A DNA stretch of 64,000 nt from Trichoplax sp. H2 (Eukaryota; Placozoa; Uniplacotomia; Trichoplacea). Below, in pieces: positions 1-15,300 of this stretch. The translations under genes were made by a program, and so were the position numbers. How positions within the stretch are numbered: the stretch's first letter is position 1; each line of letters begins with the position of its first letter. The notes under the pieces were generated by a model. That model searched no databases and had not been told where the DNA came from. It worked only from the letters and a program-made list of their open reading frames with translations. The DNA lies in assembly GCA_003344405.1 (NCBI GenBank), contig NOWV01000062.1:1-64000 (forward strand). The letters are read 5' to 3'.

Positions 1-3000
1 GTATTAAGAATTTGTTGGACTTTTATTTTTTAAATTAATGAATTTTCAGAATGTAGAGAGGTTTAGCATGTTACTGGTAATAGTTAATTTGAAGTTTCAT
101 GTAAAAATAAGAATTAATGTAAATTATAAACTTTAAATTTAAATTAGCGGCGATTTCCTTTCTGAGTGATTTGTATAACGAATTTAAGATCATAATATTG
201 TTACAAGTTTCATAAAGTGGCAATAAAATGAAGACACCGTTAATGCAAATTAGGTTAAATTTAAAATAAAATTAAAGAAATCATAGCCATCAAGTAGGTA
301 ACTGCAGGTCTAGTATCGAGACACTATATATTTCGTATAAATTTTGATAGATAAAGGTTTCGTGCGTTTGCTCTTCAGGAATAAGTGGATTACGGACTAC
401 AGCTTTTTGTATTCCCAAAAATATATCGCAAAATTGTCTATTATAAATATTTTAAATAACTTTAGTATACGTACGGGACAGTATCGTAGTATGAATTTTT
501 TTTTCTCGTCTACAAGCATAATAAGGACACTTTTAATACCTATTTAATATACGCGTGAAATTAATGACTGGTCTGATGCAAAATTTATCATCAATACTAG
601 AAGGCAGAAAATTTAAAGATCAGAATCTTATCTTAAAATAATTAAGTTTTTATTCTTCCATTTTAATTGTGATTCAAAATAAGCGCTAGGATTTACGAGT
701 GTAAAAATTCTCAGTTTTGTGTAATAAAATTTCATTAATAGTTAATGATCATGGATAATTAGCGTACAATTTTCAAGATTTTTACGTCATTGTTATCCTT
801 CTTTTAACGCTATCCCTTCACATAGCAACTGTTCAAGTTAAAATAAAACACTCTCAATATATCCTTATATTAGATCAAAATGTGTCTAATTCTGGCATAG
901 TTCAAATAGATCTAAATCAAGCTTGATTATAAACAGTTTTATGATGTTATAGCAGTATCTAATTTAATTATACATAACGATGTTCAAAAATTTAGATAAT
1001 ATCATCTATACCGATAACAGCCTTAATGTAACGTGTATACTAAATCAATCCAGCTTAATGGGAAACAGTTAATTAATATCGACTAGCTTATATTGCAATA
1101 GCTCATATTTCTATATTAGTTTCGTCTAAATCATATTTGCAGTACGGCCATTAAAATTTTAAATAATTCGTAATAAATATTTTTTTAACGTTAGTTCTTT
1201 GATTATTGCATACGTGAATATATTTCCATTCCAATTAAAGAAGAGATTTTGTTGTTCGCATTTTCATATTATGTCAAATGATCCGGTTTGATTTGGTATA
1301 AGCTAAATTCGAAGTGGCTGTTATAAAGATTTACTATTGGCTCTGTACTCATTAACAGGTTATTTTAGACGGAGTTAAAGTAGAAATTTTGTACTAATAC
1401 ACTTTATAACTATATCAGGTTGGGTCTGATTAATGTAAACTATAATATTTCGTACTTTATTGCTATTTTAACTGAGAGAAAATTACATATATATTAACAC
1501 GCATTCTAACTGTATCACTTGCCATGGAAAATAATTATACCTATACTTCTTATTTAATGGTCATGTTATTTTAACTAATTATTATATAATGTTATCATTA
1601 AGATCTATATGATTTGGAAGTATCATTTTTTTAGACGTAATAAAAATTGCAATAATCGTAGAATGATCAATACCTAACCAAAATGAAACTTAAATACAAG
1701 AGACTGGTCTTTAAGCGCACTCATACACTATAATTACATTCTATATATCAAAACCTTTCTTTTTAGTAAAAATTGGATCATGAAATCCAATTGGATGTAA
1801 AGTGATTCTATATCATCGATGATATTTTACTAAAAAGAAACTTGTATTTTTGCATACACTATTGGAAAGTATTTGGAGTTTCTTGGGTTTTTGTGCTCGT
1901 ACTTTGCCATTATATAATTACTGCTTATTTATCTGAATAACTTGATCCATTCCGTACATTTACGAGAAAGACTAGATTTACTTACCGTGACAGGTTTTGC
2001 TATTTCTATGTTGTATTATTGTAATAATATTAACTTATATTAATTTAAGCGATAGAAACTTTGATATTTAAAAGTTTTCTGCATAATAATAGCTGGAAAT
2101 TCTAAAAATGTATTTCATGATTGAAATAGATGATAGAACCCTTTAATTCACTCTGCTACGTCATTTTTTAATCTAGAGTGATAAATAATTACATATAAAT
2201 TTGGCATTACTAATTTTAAAAACTTTGGATATGATACGTAAATGCGGTAATCCTGTACAACCAATTGCGTACACTACTTTCGGATTAGTAGACTAGACTT
2301 GAATATATAATTGCTAATAAGTTGAGTTTTACTAATATTAGAATTCTAGATATGACGATATAAATCAGAAATACTACTATTATATCGCTTGTTAACAAGT
2401 TGGGTTCGAAATATTTATGCTGTAGTTTAATTATGTACAATCTGAAATCTGATCATCGCATTAAATGATAAAACGAAGGACTAATATTTTGTGGTAAACT
2501 TACAATGAATAATTTTCGTTAAAAAATGACCGATATGTAATAATTCATATGAAATCTTTCTATGCAGTTTTGTATCATCAATTTACTTGATCAATTCAAT
2601 TTAGCATCTCGTTATATCACAAGTTTCATTAAATTACTTAGTATATGAATATTAAACTATTTTAAATTCGACTAATGTTATCATAAATTGAAAGCGAAAA
2701 GCATCATGTTTGAGAATCTGACTCTACCTGCATAATCCTTTGACTAACCAGTTAATAGAAATTCTAATTGATGGAATTGGACGTTTGATTACACCGTATA
2801 ACGTTCTTCTAAAGGATTTGAAATTAATATATAAGAGATAATTCTGTCTGGCGAATAGAACGCCTTTTTTTAGGACAGGAACTTACGTGATTTGTCTAAT
2901 TAATTTGAGTAGGTTTGAATTATAAAATTTCGAAGATATTTCTATTATTTACTGATAGATTCAAGAGTCGGATAGAATATTTGTAATGGAGAAATACTAC

Positions 3001-4320
3001 TACAGTAAATAGGTTAATGTCAAGTTGTTAACTATAGTATGGATGTCTTAACTTAGCTGTATTAAAGTTAATGATATCTTTCATTTATGTATCGTTTGAT
3101 AATGAAATAAATTTTAGTAATTTAATGTCAATGAATGAATTAAGATATTGTCCTGATTGACGCAATACTACTACTAAGATATTAATAGAGAGTAATAAAA
3201 TAAGTTTAGCTCAATTAAATTATATTATAGGAAGTGCTAAGAAATGGGTTTTCTTATATAAATTATCAAATGTTCGTAAGTGCAGATACATAGGCGGTTA
3301 TGCGAGTTTTGAAGATAAAAAGAAAATCGAATTTAACCTTACAATTTTGTTCAATTTTACCAATGACTAACACAGCTTCCACCATTAAATTCGTAGCAAA
3401 TAGTAATACGAAGGCGATGATGGTATACTGGTAGAGAGATTATGATAAGGAATCAAAACCGAAAAATGATTTAAGCTAGTCTTTATATGGTGTTGAAATA
3501 AGTACTACAATGCATGAATGAGTAAATAAATGAAAAATTAACATTAAATTTCGGTCCCTTGTATTCATATAATGACATAAGGAGATTGAAGAGATAGGAT
3601 AAAATTTAAAATCAGGCGCTATTTTGATCAAGTAAGAAATAAACGAACATTTATATAGTACGGTATATTAGTATATGGGTAGAATCAAGGTTAAAGGGAA
3701 AGTAATCAGTTTCGATAGAATTTTCGAAACAAAATTTTGCTAAATGATAGGTAAATCAAAATCAAAATTGAATCGCGGGCAGTATCAAGGGTATTAACAC
3801 TAAATGGATTTGCTTAGAAAATTATAGAAAATACAAAATTATTAAATTACTAACATGATCGATTGATATGATGAAACTGGACCCGGATTATCGTTATAAA
3901 ATCATAGTAAGAACAAGGAAATGAAAAATTATAGTAAATAACTATGATTACTATAGAAGGTATTGACGTTGCCTTGAATGCAGTTGACTGTGTTGTTTTC
4001 TTTATTTAGTAAATGTGTCAGAGATTTAAAAATATCCTTCGGATATTACCGCCATCTTGGAGACACACAACAATGATTGATTCTTCAATTGAGGAAATTA
4101 CATAAGAGATTGAAGGTAAATTAAATTACCTTATCCTCCTCCCACTAACTTTCATAAAACATAAAAATAGTAGCTGAGACTATTGTTTTCTAAATCAATA
4201 TCATCCGTTTACTTTGCTATTAATATCTCGGTATCCGTCAAGACTACTTTAAATAGGAAGTCCAGCCTAATCCTATCATCTTGACATAGAGTCAAGAGAA
4301 TATTGGTACGTATATCTATC
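1..4320. other. AT-rich stretch with no recognisable gene
   Basis: No open frame here resembles a known family on either strand, and I could not chain short frames through GT..AG splice signals into a protein-like sequence. The longest frame (344-547, +) begins at a TTG and has low-complexity hydrophobic composition typical of chance AT-rich frames. The only structure I can name is the fold-back at 1756-1840, listed separately. Confidence 0.6.
1756..1840. repeat. 85-bp nested fold-back element
   Basis: The outer arms are perfect 16-base inverted repeats: TTTCTTTTTAGTAAAA at 1756-1771 and its complement at 1825-1840. Between them lie a second hairpin (ATTGGAT at 1772-1778 against ATCCAAT at 1785-1791) and a perfect 16-base palindrome, ATATCATCGATGATAT, at 1810-1825. 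This could be a tiny MITE-like element or a structured regulatory site. I see no obvious target-site duplication. Confidence 0.6.
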
Positions 4321-4329
4321 CATATTATT

Positions 4330-5200
4330 TATCATCTGTTACAAGCGCTATCTATTTTTCTTTCTATAGTTATCTATTCTAATTTTAGTAAACTGAAGAT
4401 GATGAAAAGATAGCTTTATTTTACCAAGTGCTATGTATGTCCTTTATTACAGCCAAGCAGGTAGCTTGTTATCTAGGGAAAAATGCCTTTACACTTAACG
4501 TAATATTTTCCTGTATCAATTTAATAAACATTGGCAAACATATCTGTTATCTGTTACACACGCTAAACATTTTTTATTTCTTTTAACATGCACGCTACTT
4601 TCAGTAAACTAAAAATGATGGTATGATGATTTTATATACTAAGATTGAAACTTTATTCAGTCTACGTTTTAATCATAATAATGGTGTGATTATTCGTGGA
4701 GTAATACTGCAATCAATGAGTCTTTCACATGTTTTTGTCTCGGAAGAGGAAAATATCGTAGATTAGGACAGAGGAGACGATTTAAAGTTATTAAAATTTT
4801 CTTTATATAGATTTATTGGAAATTGGGAATATGTCTATCATCTGCTACAAACGGTAAACAGCTTTTTTCTTTTGACATACATGCTAATTTCAGTAAACTA
4901 AAAATAGTGGAATGATGATTCTATATACTAAGATTGTCACTTCATTCAGTCTACTATATGTTTTTATTATAATAATGACGCAATTATTCGTGGAGTAAAA
5001 CTGAAATCAGTGAGATGTTTCACCTGTTTTTATCTCATGATGCAGACAAGAATATTGTACATTAGATAGAGTAGACTATTTAAATTATTATCGTTACTCG
5101 ATTCAATCTTGTCTTAAACCATAGTAATTACTCGTAGAATAGAATTAAAGTTAATGAGTTATTTCACATGTTTTGTCCAGTGATATAGAGTAGAAGAAAA
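4330..5200. repeat. diverged ~290-bp-spaced direct repeat
   Basis: Two clear copies begin near 4535 and 4825. They share the ordered landmarks TATCTGTTACA / CATCTGCTACA, TTTCAGTAAACTAAAAAT, ATATACTAAGATTG, CATTCAGTCTAC, ATTATTCGTGGAGTAA and TTTCAC.TGTTTT. Part of the unit recurs upstream (4330-4405, ATCTGTTACAAGCGCTA then TTTTAGTAAACTGAAGATGATG) and downstream (about 5105-5180, ACTCGTAGAATAGAATTAAAG then TTTCACATGTTTTGTC). The array is old and decayed, with no coding content. Confidence 0.65.
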
Positions 5201-7306
5201 AAATGTTTTAGATAAAGATGGAGTAGACAATTGATTAATATTGCCTATTAATTGATAAATATTATTATAGTCTACATAAATTGTATTATAATTAAAATAA
5301 CTTTAAGTAAGTAAAGTAGCTGCATGGGTACAATACTGTCAGGATGATGACGAACGGTCGATTTCTTCATGCAAATAGAGGTTAAAGATGTCGCATAAAT
5401 GGTGCGGAAAGTGACACTTCCATGCTGAGATGATGGAATAATTGTAGATATTTCTTCTATCTTGTCTAATTGATGATAATACGAGTATATTGGTAATTCT
5501 TAGCTATAATGCTGTCGTAAAATAGATTAGCTTGTACAGTATAATATTTTCGATTGTGAGGTTATGAGTAAGTAACTGTTCATAGGGGACATATTATCGC
5601 TTTAGACATGTATAGGTATTCGCTTGTAGAGAACTGATGTAAGTGATGAAGTAAAGTTAACAAAAAATCGAAGCACTTTTTTAGATACTTAATGTGGCTC
5701 CACAGTAGCCATTTAGGTAGTCTAGAGTGCACATGCCTTGGGCATGGTAAAATATTCATAGGAAGTAATGGATGAAAAATAGCGTAAGGATATTGAAAGT
5801 GCGACAGTAGTTTCTACGAGGTGCTCAAGAAAACCATATTCTCATTGATAGGTATACCTGCAGGCTGTAGGATTCTGGAAATACGTGTAGTCTCATTTCA
5901 AAGGCAATAAAGTTGATTTTACCAATGTCTGATTAGTAGTAAGTAGCTGAATGATCATAATAATGCAGATATTAATAATTTAATAGAAGCTCTAACTCAC
6001 ATATCTATGCTCTTGACTGTCGACTGTCTTCTGCAGTAACAGCTAAACAGAATCGATGGGTAAGATATGATCAGAATTTCCATTAGCCTTGTGAATTAAT
6101 TCTTTGCTAAAAAAGGTGCTTACTAAGCGCAATACAGTAGAGTGCAATATGGCGCATTAGCAGTAATTTAGTCAAAACCAAGAAGACAGTTGTAGAGGCT
6201 ATTCCCAGTCAATTACCTTTTTACGCGTATACACTAAAATTGTTAGGGAAGTCATTGGGCCAATTTTAGGCAACATGCAAATTCATGTCTATTCTAGAGT
6301 ATTTTGTCAGGTTAGATTGGGAGTACTGTAATAAGGATTAAGCAGTTGAAACAGTTCTAATTTCATACCGTTCTGTACAATCATTGCAATGATAATAGCA
6401 TAAGGATAGTGTTTAATATGTAGGTACTTATAGCAGCTAAGAAGTTAGTGTGTTAATTAAATAACTTAAGCAGAGAGTCCTAAAAGGGAAAATGCTTTTC
6501 TCTTTGGAGTCCTTGACTTCTGACTATTATTATATAAGCTATCCACAAATATCCCACTGTTACAGATGCTTCTGTTGTAGCTCCTTAATGTTCTTATGCG
6601 TGATCTGTAGATGGATGCTATCTCTATCTGTTAATCACTTAGTTTGTTTGACTATTTATAAGCTATCGATAACTATCCTACAACTACAGATAGCTTCTGT
6701 TGTAGCTCCTCGACATTATTATACCTGATCAGTCGATGAATGCTATCTATATCGGTTCGTCACTTAGTTATTAATTTGACTATTTCTATCAGAAGTCGCT
6801 GCGACGGTAGAGAACATGCAGATACTGTTGACAGGCCATCTGCTTCAGCAATACAGTTTAGAATACGGTCAGATTGAATTAGAAGTAATGAGGGTTTACT
6901 TCTTTGACAAGTGTCAGCCTGCAAAGCATAGCAGGTATTGCATTGCATAATCATAGAATGATTCGTTGATAGAACGGGTAGCGTATAACTACAGTTGAGA
7001 AAATGAATCCACTACAGAATTGAGCATCGGCATATTGGCGTAATGAAGTGTTTAGAATAAGGTGATATGAGGCGGAACACATTCTAATCCGACTGTCATG
7101 TCTATTTCTTCTTCTTATGGTACTGTTTACTCTTCAGATCACATGCTAGTTTGCACTATGGTAATCTGCGATTTACAAACTTGAAACATCGGGTATTCAT
7201 TTGCCTCAACTTGGGTACTTCTGGTAACTGCCACTAAGTTGTCATGGTACGCAGTACTAAACAGTAACATGGTCTGCTAAATCTTACCGGTAAAATCAAA
7301 TCAAAG
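5201..7306. other. intergenic, no recognisable gene
   Basis: No protein-like frame was recognised. The two moderate frames (6492-6728 + and 6760-6954 -) fall on repeat sequence and resemble nothing I know. The stretch carries a short tandem duplication at 6519-6790, listed separately. Confidence 0.55.
6519..6790. repeat. ~129-bp tandem duplication
   Basis: The unit starting TTCTGACTATTATTATATAAGCTATCC (near 6519) recurs as TTTGACTATTTATAAGCTATCG (near 6648). A third start, TTTGACTATTTCTATC, begins near 6776. Shared inner landmarks are CAGAT..CTTCTGTTGTAGCTCCT and GATGAATGCTATCT.TATC.GTT. There are about two copies plus a fragment. Confidence 0.65.
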
Positions 7307-7307
7307 C

Positions 7308-8043
7308 AAGCCGGTGAAATCTGAAAATTCAATCCAAATCAATTCATGAAACCTTAGTGTAGTGCCGCGTCAATTTTAAGATTCCTCAAGTATTAACTAG
7401 CTAAGTAACACTCTAGTTATAAGTACAGTACTATAGAAAGTAATAGTAATCTTGTGAGCTAAGATAGTGCTTTGTTAATTCTAGTTAATTGATGAAGTAG
7501 AAGTGAAGTGAAGTAAGAGAGATCTTACACCCAGCTTTAAGGCATGATTCAAAGTGATCAAATCATGAAAGCCTAGTGTAATGCAATTTTAAGATTCCTC
7601 AAGTATTAACTAGCTAAGTAACACTCTAGTTATAAGTACAGTACTATAGAAAGTAATAGTAATCTTGTGAGCTAAGATAGTGCTTTGTTAATTCTAGTTA
7701 ATTGATGAAGTAGAAGTGAAGTGAAGTAAGAGAGATCTTACACCCAGCTTTAAGGCATGATTCAATGTGATGAAATCATGAAAGCCTAGTGTAATGCAAT
7801 TTTAAGATTTCTCAAGTATTAACTAGCTAAGTAATACTCTAGTTATAAGTCCTAAGTACAGTACTGTAGAAAGTAATAGTAATCTTATGAGCTAAGATAG
7901 TGTTTTACTAATTCTAGCAATTGATGAAATATAAGTGAAGTAAGAGAGATATTACATCCAGCTTTAAGGCATGATTCATCTGATCACATCAAATCAAGCC
8001 GGCAAAATCTGAAAATTCAATCCAAATCAAATCATGAGACCCT
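7308..8043. repeat. three 213-bp tandem units inside a direct-repeat frame
   Basis: Units start at 7371, 7584 and 7797 (CAATTTTAAGATT.CTCAAG), giving an exact 213-base period twice. Copies one and two are nearly identical; copy three carries a small insertion and several substitutions. The array is bracketed by a second direct repeat containing CTGAAAATTCAATCCAAATC, before copy one (about 7310-7355) and after copy three (about 7996-8043), so the bracketing sequence may belong to an older, larger unit. Each unit contains TACAGTACT. No coding capacity was seen. Confidence 0.85.
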
Positions 8044-8049
8044 AGCTTT

Positions 8050-8865
8050 AAGGTATGATGATTCAATTTGATCAAATCAAGGGTTGGACGATACTTGATT
8101 TTACTAGGATAGCTATTGACATTGATTTGACACCAGTTCTTTTGCCGACAAACATCAACTGTATACCGTGCAGTGGACAGTGGAATCAATATACTGCACT
8201 CTTTGTGGCGTGAGTGAGTGATGACGTATGGTTTTTTTTTTACAGAATTGTACTGTATTTCTTCTCATAAATCCTTAATATGTACCATGATGTGGACCCT
8301 GGATTACTGGCACTTTGGACAGCACCATCCCACGGTATGATAGGATACTGTCAAAACTGCTCAAAAGACATCTCAGGATAGGAAACATATTTTCGATTTC
8401 TATCTGTGGTTCACAGAAAAGAAAAGGAAATAGTGATAGGACTGTCTACGACGGCATCGCATCCATAAGATCAGCAGATACAGGCGATACTGACTTGACT
8501 AACTCAGGAAAGAAGAAAGAATAAAATGGAATAACTAAATCCTCCTGCTTAAGCCAATAAAACAAACAAGCAAAACAAATAGAGTCCACAGTAGACCATG
8601 TTGGTGACGAAAGCATGGACAACGTGCTATCTTCATACTGAAACAGCCCCGATATCCAGTACTGTTACCTACTACACTCAGTGCATTGCATCGGGCGTAT
8701 AGTCGTTTTGAAAGTTTTTTTCGCTTGCCTCTATCGCTTCGCACTCGGTCCACTTCAATATTGCTGATCCAGTGGTGTGTAAAATATATGTCGTACAAAA
8801 TACTTGTACTATACTTGAAATAGACTTTAAATGAGTGACATCTATTTTACATCGGTTCGTTTCGT
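8050..8865. other. intergenic upstream of NDUFAB1
   Basis: No recognisable gene. A 69-codon frame at 8315-8524 (+) is basic and charged but resembles nothing I know and does not connect by splice signals to the exon at 9087. Scattered CAGTACTG and GTACTGTA words occur (about 8245 and 8657), becoming dense further downstream. Confidence 0.5.
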
Positions 8866-8870
8866 ATTGC

Positions 8871-8975
8871 ACAGTACGGTACAGTACTCCAGCAGTCTGC
8901 AGACCATAGATTGTACTGTAGTCTACAGTACTACACACTGTCTACAAGGACCACCGTAACGGTACAGTACAGTAC
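8871..8975. promoter_or_regulatory. TACAGTAC/TACTGTA word cluster before NDUFAB1
   Basis: In about 100 bases, 110-215 bases before the start codon at 9087, the words ACAGTAC or GTACTGTA occur about six times: 8871, 8881, 8913, 8925, 8963 and 8967. The words are near-palindromic, so they read on both strands. A similar cluster precedes PGS1. A role as promoter element is inferred from position and repetition only. Confidence 0.4.
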
Positions 8976-9086
8976 AATGTCAAGCGCTGATCGTGGTACT
9001 GGTCGCCACGTTCGTCCACGCTCACTTCACCCCCATCCAGCGGGTCACTAGTCGATTTGAAAAGACAGTCCAGCAAGCTCAACAAC

Positions 9087-11208
<2,122 letters not shown>

Positions 11209-12388
11209 GCATCAAAAGGCTGATTTGCTAACAAGGTATGTAGAAATGTCGGTAAATTTGCTACAGTATTGATGAAAATCATTATGATAAAAGTAGTAAA
11301 TGATTTAGGTAGTATGCCATATTTTACGCTTTCAGTAGTATACCTGTTTCCATTGCACACTGTCATGTCGACGTTGTATGTAATTTTACCCGTTTGAATT
11401 TTCATTACATTTTGCAAAAATTATTTGTAAAAGCTGTCTCTAAATTTACTACTAAGTTAACTATATCTCATGAATTAGCTATTGTTGCCTGTTAATAGAG
11501 CTCTTATATGTACTCTTGGATTATTTTTCAGTTGATCAATGTCTGCATAGAGATGTATTTAAGTTCGAGCATATGGGTTAATATTGGTAGCCTAGCTCAT
11601 CTCTTAGAATGGCTAGGAAGCACGCAAATGCGCATGGATCCAGTCATGATTTTGTAATTCTATTCCTAACAGATGTATTCCTTGTCATAGTGATTTAAGG
11701 CTCATTTTTCTAATATAAAGTAATATAGAAGGAAAGAAGATAAATGAAAGGCCAGTTTCTAGTTACTTTTTTAATTGTCATGCCTAAAGCTTTCCTGATT
11801 GCGTGGAAATTGTTGGTTATAGTTTAGTACAATGTTTATATTTCTTAACAAATTGCGCTTTGAGCTACTTTGTATTGGAATGCCTTAAATTTGGTTTATC
11901 GACATATCATAATAAATATTACTGTTAACTATAAAAATGCCATGTGTTGGTTGTAAACTTGATTGATATTTAGAGATAGTAAAGCATTTTTAGCATCTAG
12001 CACCATCTTAAATACACATAACGCCTATTTTAGCGTCAAAAAAATGTTCAATTAAAAAGCAATTTTAAGCACTTGGAAAAATATTACATCCAATTACTGT
12101 AATCACAAAAATATATATTACACCGCAAATCCGGAATGAAGGATTGACACAAATTATTCTATCATATGGCGATAAAAGCAATATTTAAAATGATAGCAAC
12201 ATTAGTGACTTATGATAACAACATTGTATAGACAGTTTTGAAGGTGAATATGTTTATAATTTAATTATAAACATTTAATAGAAAACTTGAAATTAGCGTA
12301 AAACCTGTAACAGCTACTCAGGTAATTTTAATGTACAACGTGTAATCTGTACTAGATATATCTCACTCGATATTTATAATTACAGCAT
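11209..12388. other. tail-to-tail intergenic between NDUFAB1 and FAM227-like gene
   Basis: This holds the 3' flanks of two convergent genes. No further coding frame was recognised; the 79-codon minus frame at 11178-11417 begins inside NDUFAB1 and resembles nothing. No clear AATAAA was found close to the NDUFAB1 stop. Confidence 0.55.
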
Positions 12389-15300
12389 TTATTCTTGAAC
12401 TTCATCCAAGTTAATAGCTTCTAATGCAGCACGAAGTACCGATGATGAATGCTTGCCATAACCAATATAATCTCGTTGCTAAATTAAAAGTCATCAAATG
12501 AAGTTAGTAACAATGATGGTATGTTTGCTTAGTCAAATTGAAAAATCAATTATCTTACCGCGGCTTCTAATTTCAATACATCGCTAAGCCTTTTAATTTC
12601 ACGAGGCTGTTCTAAGAGTATTTCTTGTCGTCTAGGTGATTGAATAACAATCTTGAGTTATGATTATCCTTCTATCACATCATTTAAGACTTGTTGATTT
12701 ATACTCGTATACTTTAGTATATACTGTATGGTAAAGATAGAATAAAAATTATTCAGGAATGTATAGCTAAAAAAGTGACATTACTTTCTATAATTGAGAT
12801 ATTCATGGTGCTGTTCCAGAGCGAAAGTAGTCTGATCTTGTTCAATTGATTTTGTAAATCTACACAGATAGTAAAAATATCAAAGTTTAGTACGGATAAA
12901 TCAATAAAATAGCAAAAAATGAATCTCAAAATGTCATCACGTAATACTTGCTACTGTACTAAGCTTTTAACTTCATGCAGTAGTATTAATAAGAACAGTA
13001 TTCTATCGAAACGATGTCTGCTATTCAAGAATCGATAAATACGTAACAAAAATTAATGTCTTTAAATGTGTAATACATGATATGAAAATCTTCTTTTTAC
13101 GCGTCGTCATAAAGTAATTTTAAATTATAAGGTTCAACTCTGATAGTAGTATATTCTAAATACTATAACGATATCAACCTGTGATTTACTTACTTTTCGA
13201 AATGTTTCTCGATGGCATGTGCCGTATTTCTGGAGTCTTTAATTACGTCTTGGTAAGTTAATGCATCGACGGGTGGCAATTTATTAATATCAGTTCGATG
13301 GATATAAACTACAGGATGATTGGATTTTCGTAATTGTTTCATTCTCATATATTGTTCTACTAAGGGGCTATGGCCATGAATATTAAAGATCGATTTTTCG
13401 AATTCAGGGCCTTTCGTTGCAGGATGTGACTAACAGAAATTATAACGTAGCTCCTTAATCTAATTTCAAGTAAGACCGAACCGTATCATTATCTTACTTG
13501 GCTTCGGTGTCTTCTAAAATTAGGATTTAATTTGATAATTTTCTTAGGGTTATTTTTAGTTCCAACAATAATTCTTGTACCATCGTTCCGTAGTCGACGA
13601 TTTGATGGTAAAGGAGTTATATTACCAGGAAAAGATGACATGCTACCTTGTCGGCTTCGTTTTCCATCTATTAATTTGTTTTAAAGATAGAATAATTGTA
13701 AATACTATTACATAAACGAACTTAAACATGTTAATCGATTAATGAAGTCTATATATTAATCAAGCAACAAAACTAGGTATTAGTAATTAAAATTCACCTT
13801 GTGAGTTTTGCTCAGATGATTCTTTGCTACTTTCTTGATTGCTATTCGTACCATTCGATTGCGATATTTTATGAATAATGTTAAAGTTTAAGGCTGGGAC
13901 TAGATTAAATATAGTGCAATAAGGATTAGAATAGTACCGTAAAAAATACGGATTAAAGAAGTAGTAAAGGAAAACTATTTTTCGTAAAAATTGTAACTTT
14001 ACGATATACCTTTTTCTTGTTTCGCTTGAGCTTCTCTTTTCTGAACAATGCCTGGCTCTAATCTACTATAAGGCCATTTACTCCATGATCGAGGGTAGGG
14101 TTTATTTCCTATTAGGAAACAAAAAACAGCCAATTAGCTATAGGAAATTCAATGGCAATCAATACTTAACATTGCAAGCTCAGGTATAGTTGAAACCTAT
14201 TAAAATATAACTGTTGATATTATAGTAATAGATTATAAAAATTTCTACCTTTGCAATTAATTTACTGGTAATTACGTAATCTTTTAGTAACAGTTGATAA
14301 TAATACTAAAATATCTTTTATATTGAAAACGCACGTAATAGTAATTAATTCGCAATAGGAAATAGCATAAGGCAGGCTTGCCTTATTCTGTAATATATTA
14401 TTACCTGTCATCCACAGTGTTACTAGATTTGTTAATTCTGTTTTAAAGTTTTCGTTGTATTGACGCCAAGACGTTGGAAAGGCTTCACAAAATGTACTAT
14501 AAATAGTTTGGCATACTAAATCTGGATAGGACTAGAAAGAAAAAAGTAACAAAGTAACTTAGCGCTAATGGTAACTCCCAAGATATATCATCAAGTTTAT
14601 AAACTAATGATAATCATGAAACAAGTATGAACAACATTGATCCAGTATATAATGTAAACGTTAAAAGGCTTGGCCAGTAAACCCTTTACGTTTAATGTGC
14701 ATATTGACTATAAATTTTTAAGTTAGCACTATTCTAAAAGCAAAATTGTCTCCAAAGTTATTTTGGCACAAATAAACGGCCATTGTATTCATACACCTTG
14801 TTCAATTAAAACTGTAGGATAAATGTTGTAGTAAATTTTTATACAAAATCTTTTTAAAACAAAGACGTGGTATACCTGAAGAAAAACATCTCTATATAGA
14901 GGATTTCTGGCAAAGGTTAATAATTTGACGTAATTATAAGCAATTCGGTTAAAAATTTTGTCCTGTGTGCATTTACTAGGCTATAATAAAGATATCGAAA
15001 AAATGAAATGAATACGCAGTCAGCACTGTCATAGTTTATCCAAAGTAAACATGAAAATTAACTCCAAAATTTGTTTATATGGATTACAACTGGTAGGATG
15101 ATAAATTATCTTAAAGTACCTGATATCGATAAAGAAAAAACCACCAGAATGTATCCTATGATAAATAAGAAATAGTGAAAAATGTTATCATTTTGTGCTA
15201 CATTATTATAATCAGAGCAGAAAAGGTAATATTGAGTCACGTTTAGCACTTTGTATTGATACAAAAAAGATTAATGTGGAAGAAATCTTTATATACGCTA

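Noticed and set aside
6492-6954. Two overlapping frames on opposite strands
   Set aside because: They fall on or next to a ~129-bp tandem duplication and have chance-like composition.
8315-8524. 69-codon charged frame before NDUFAB1
   Set aside because: No family resemblance and no splice link to the NDUFAB1 exons.
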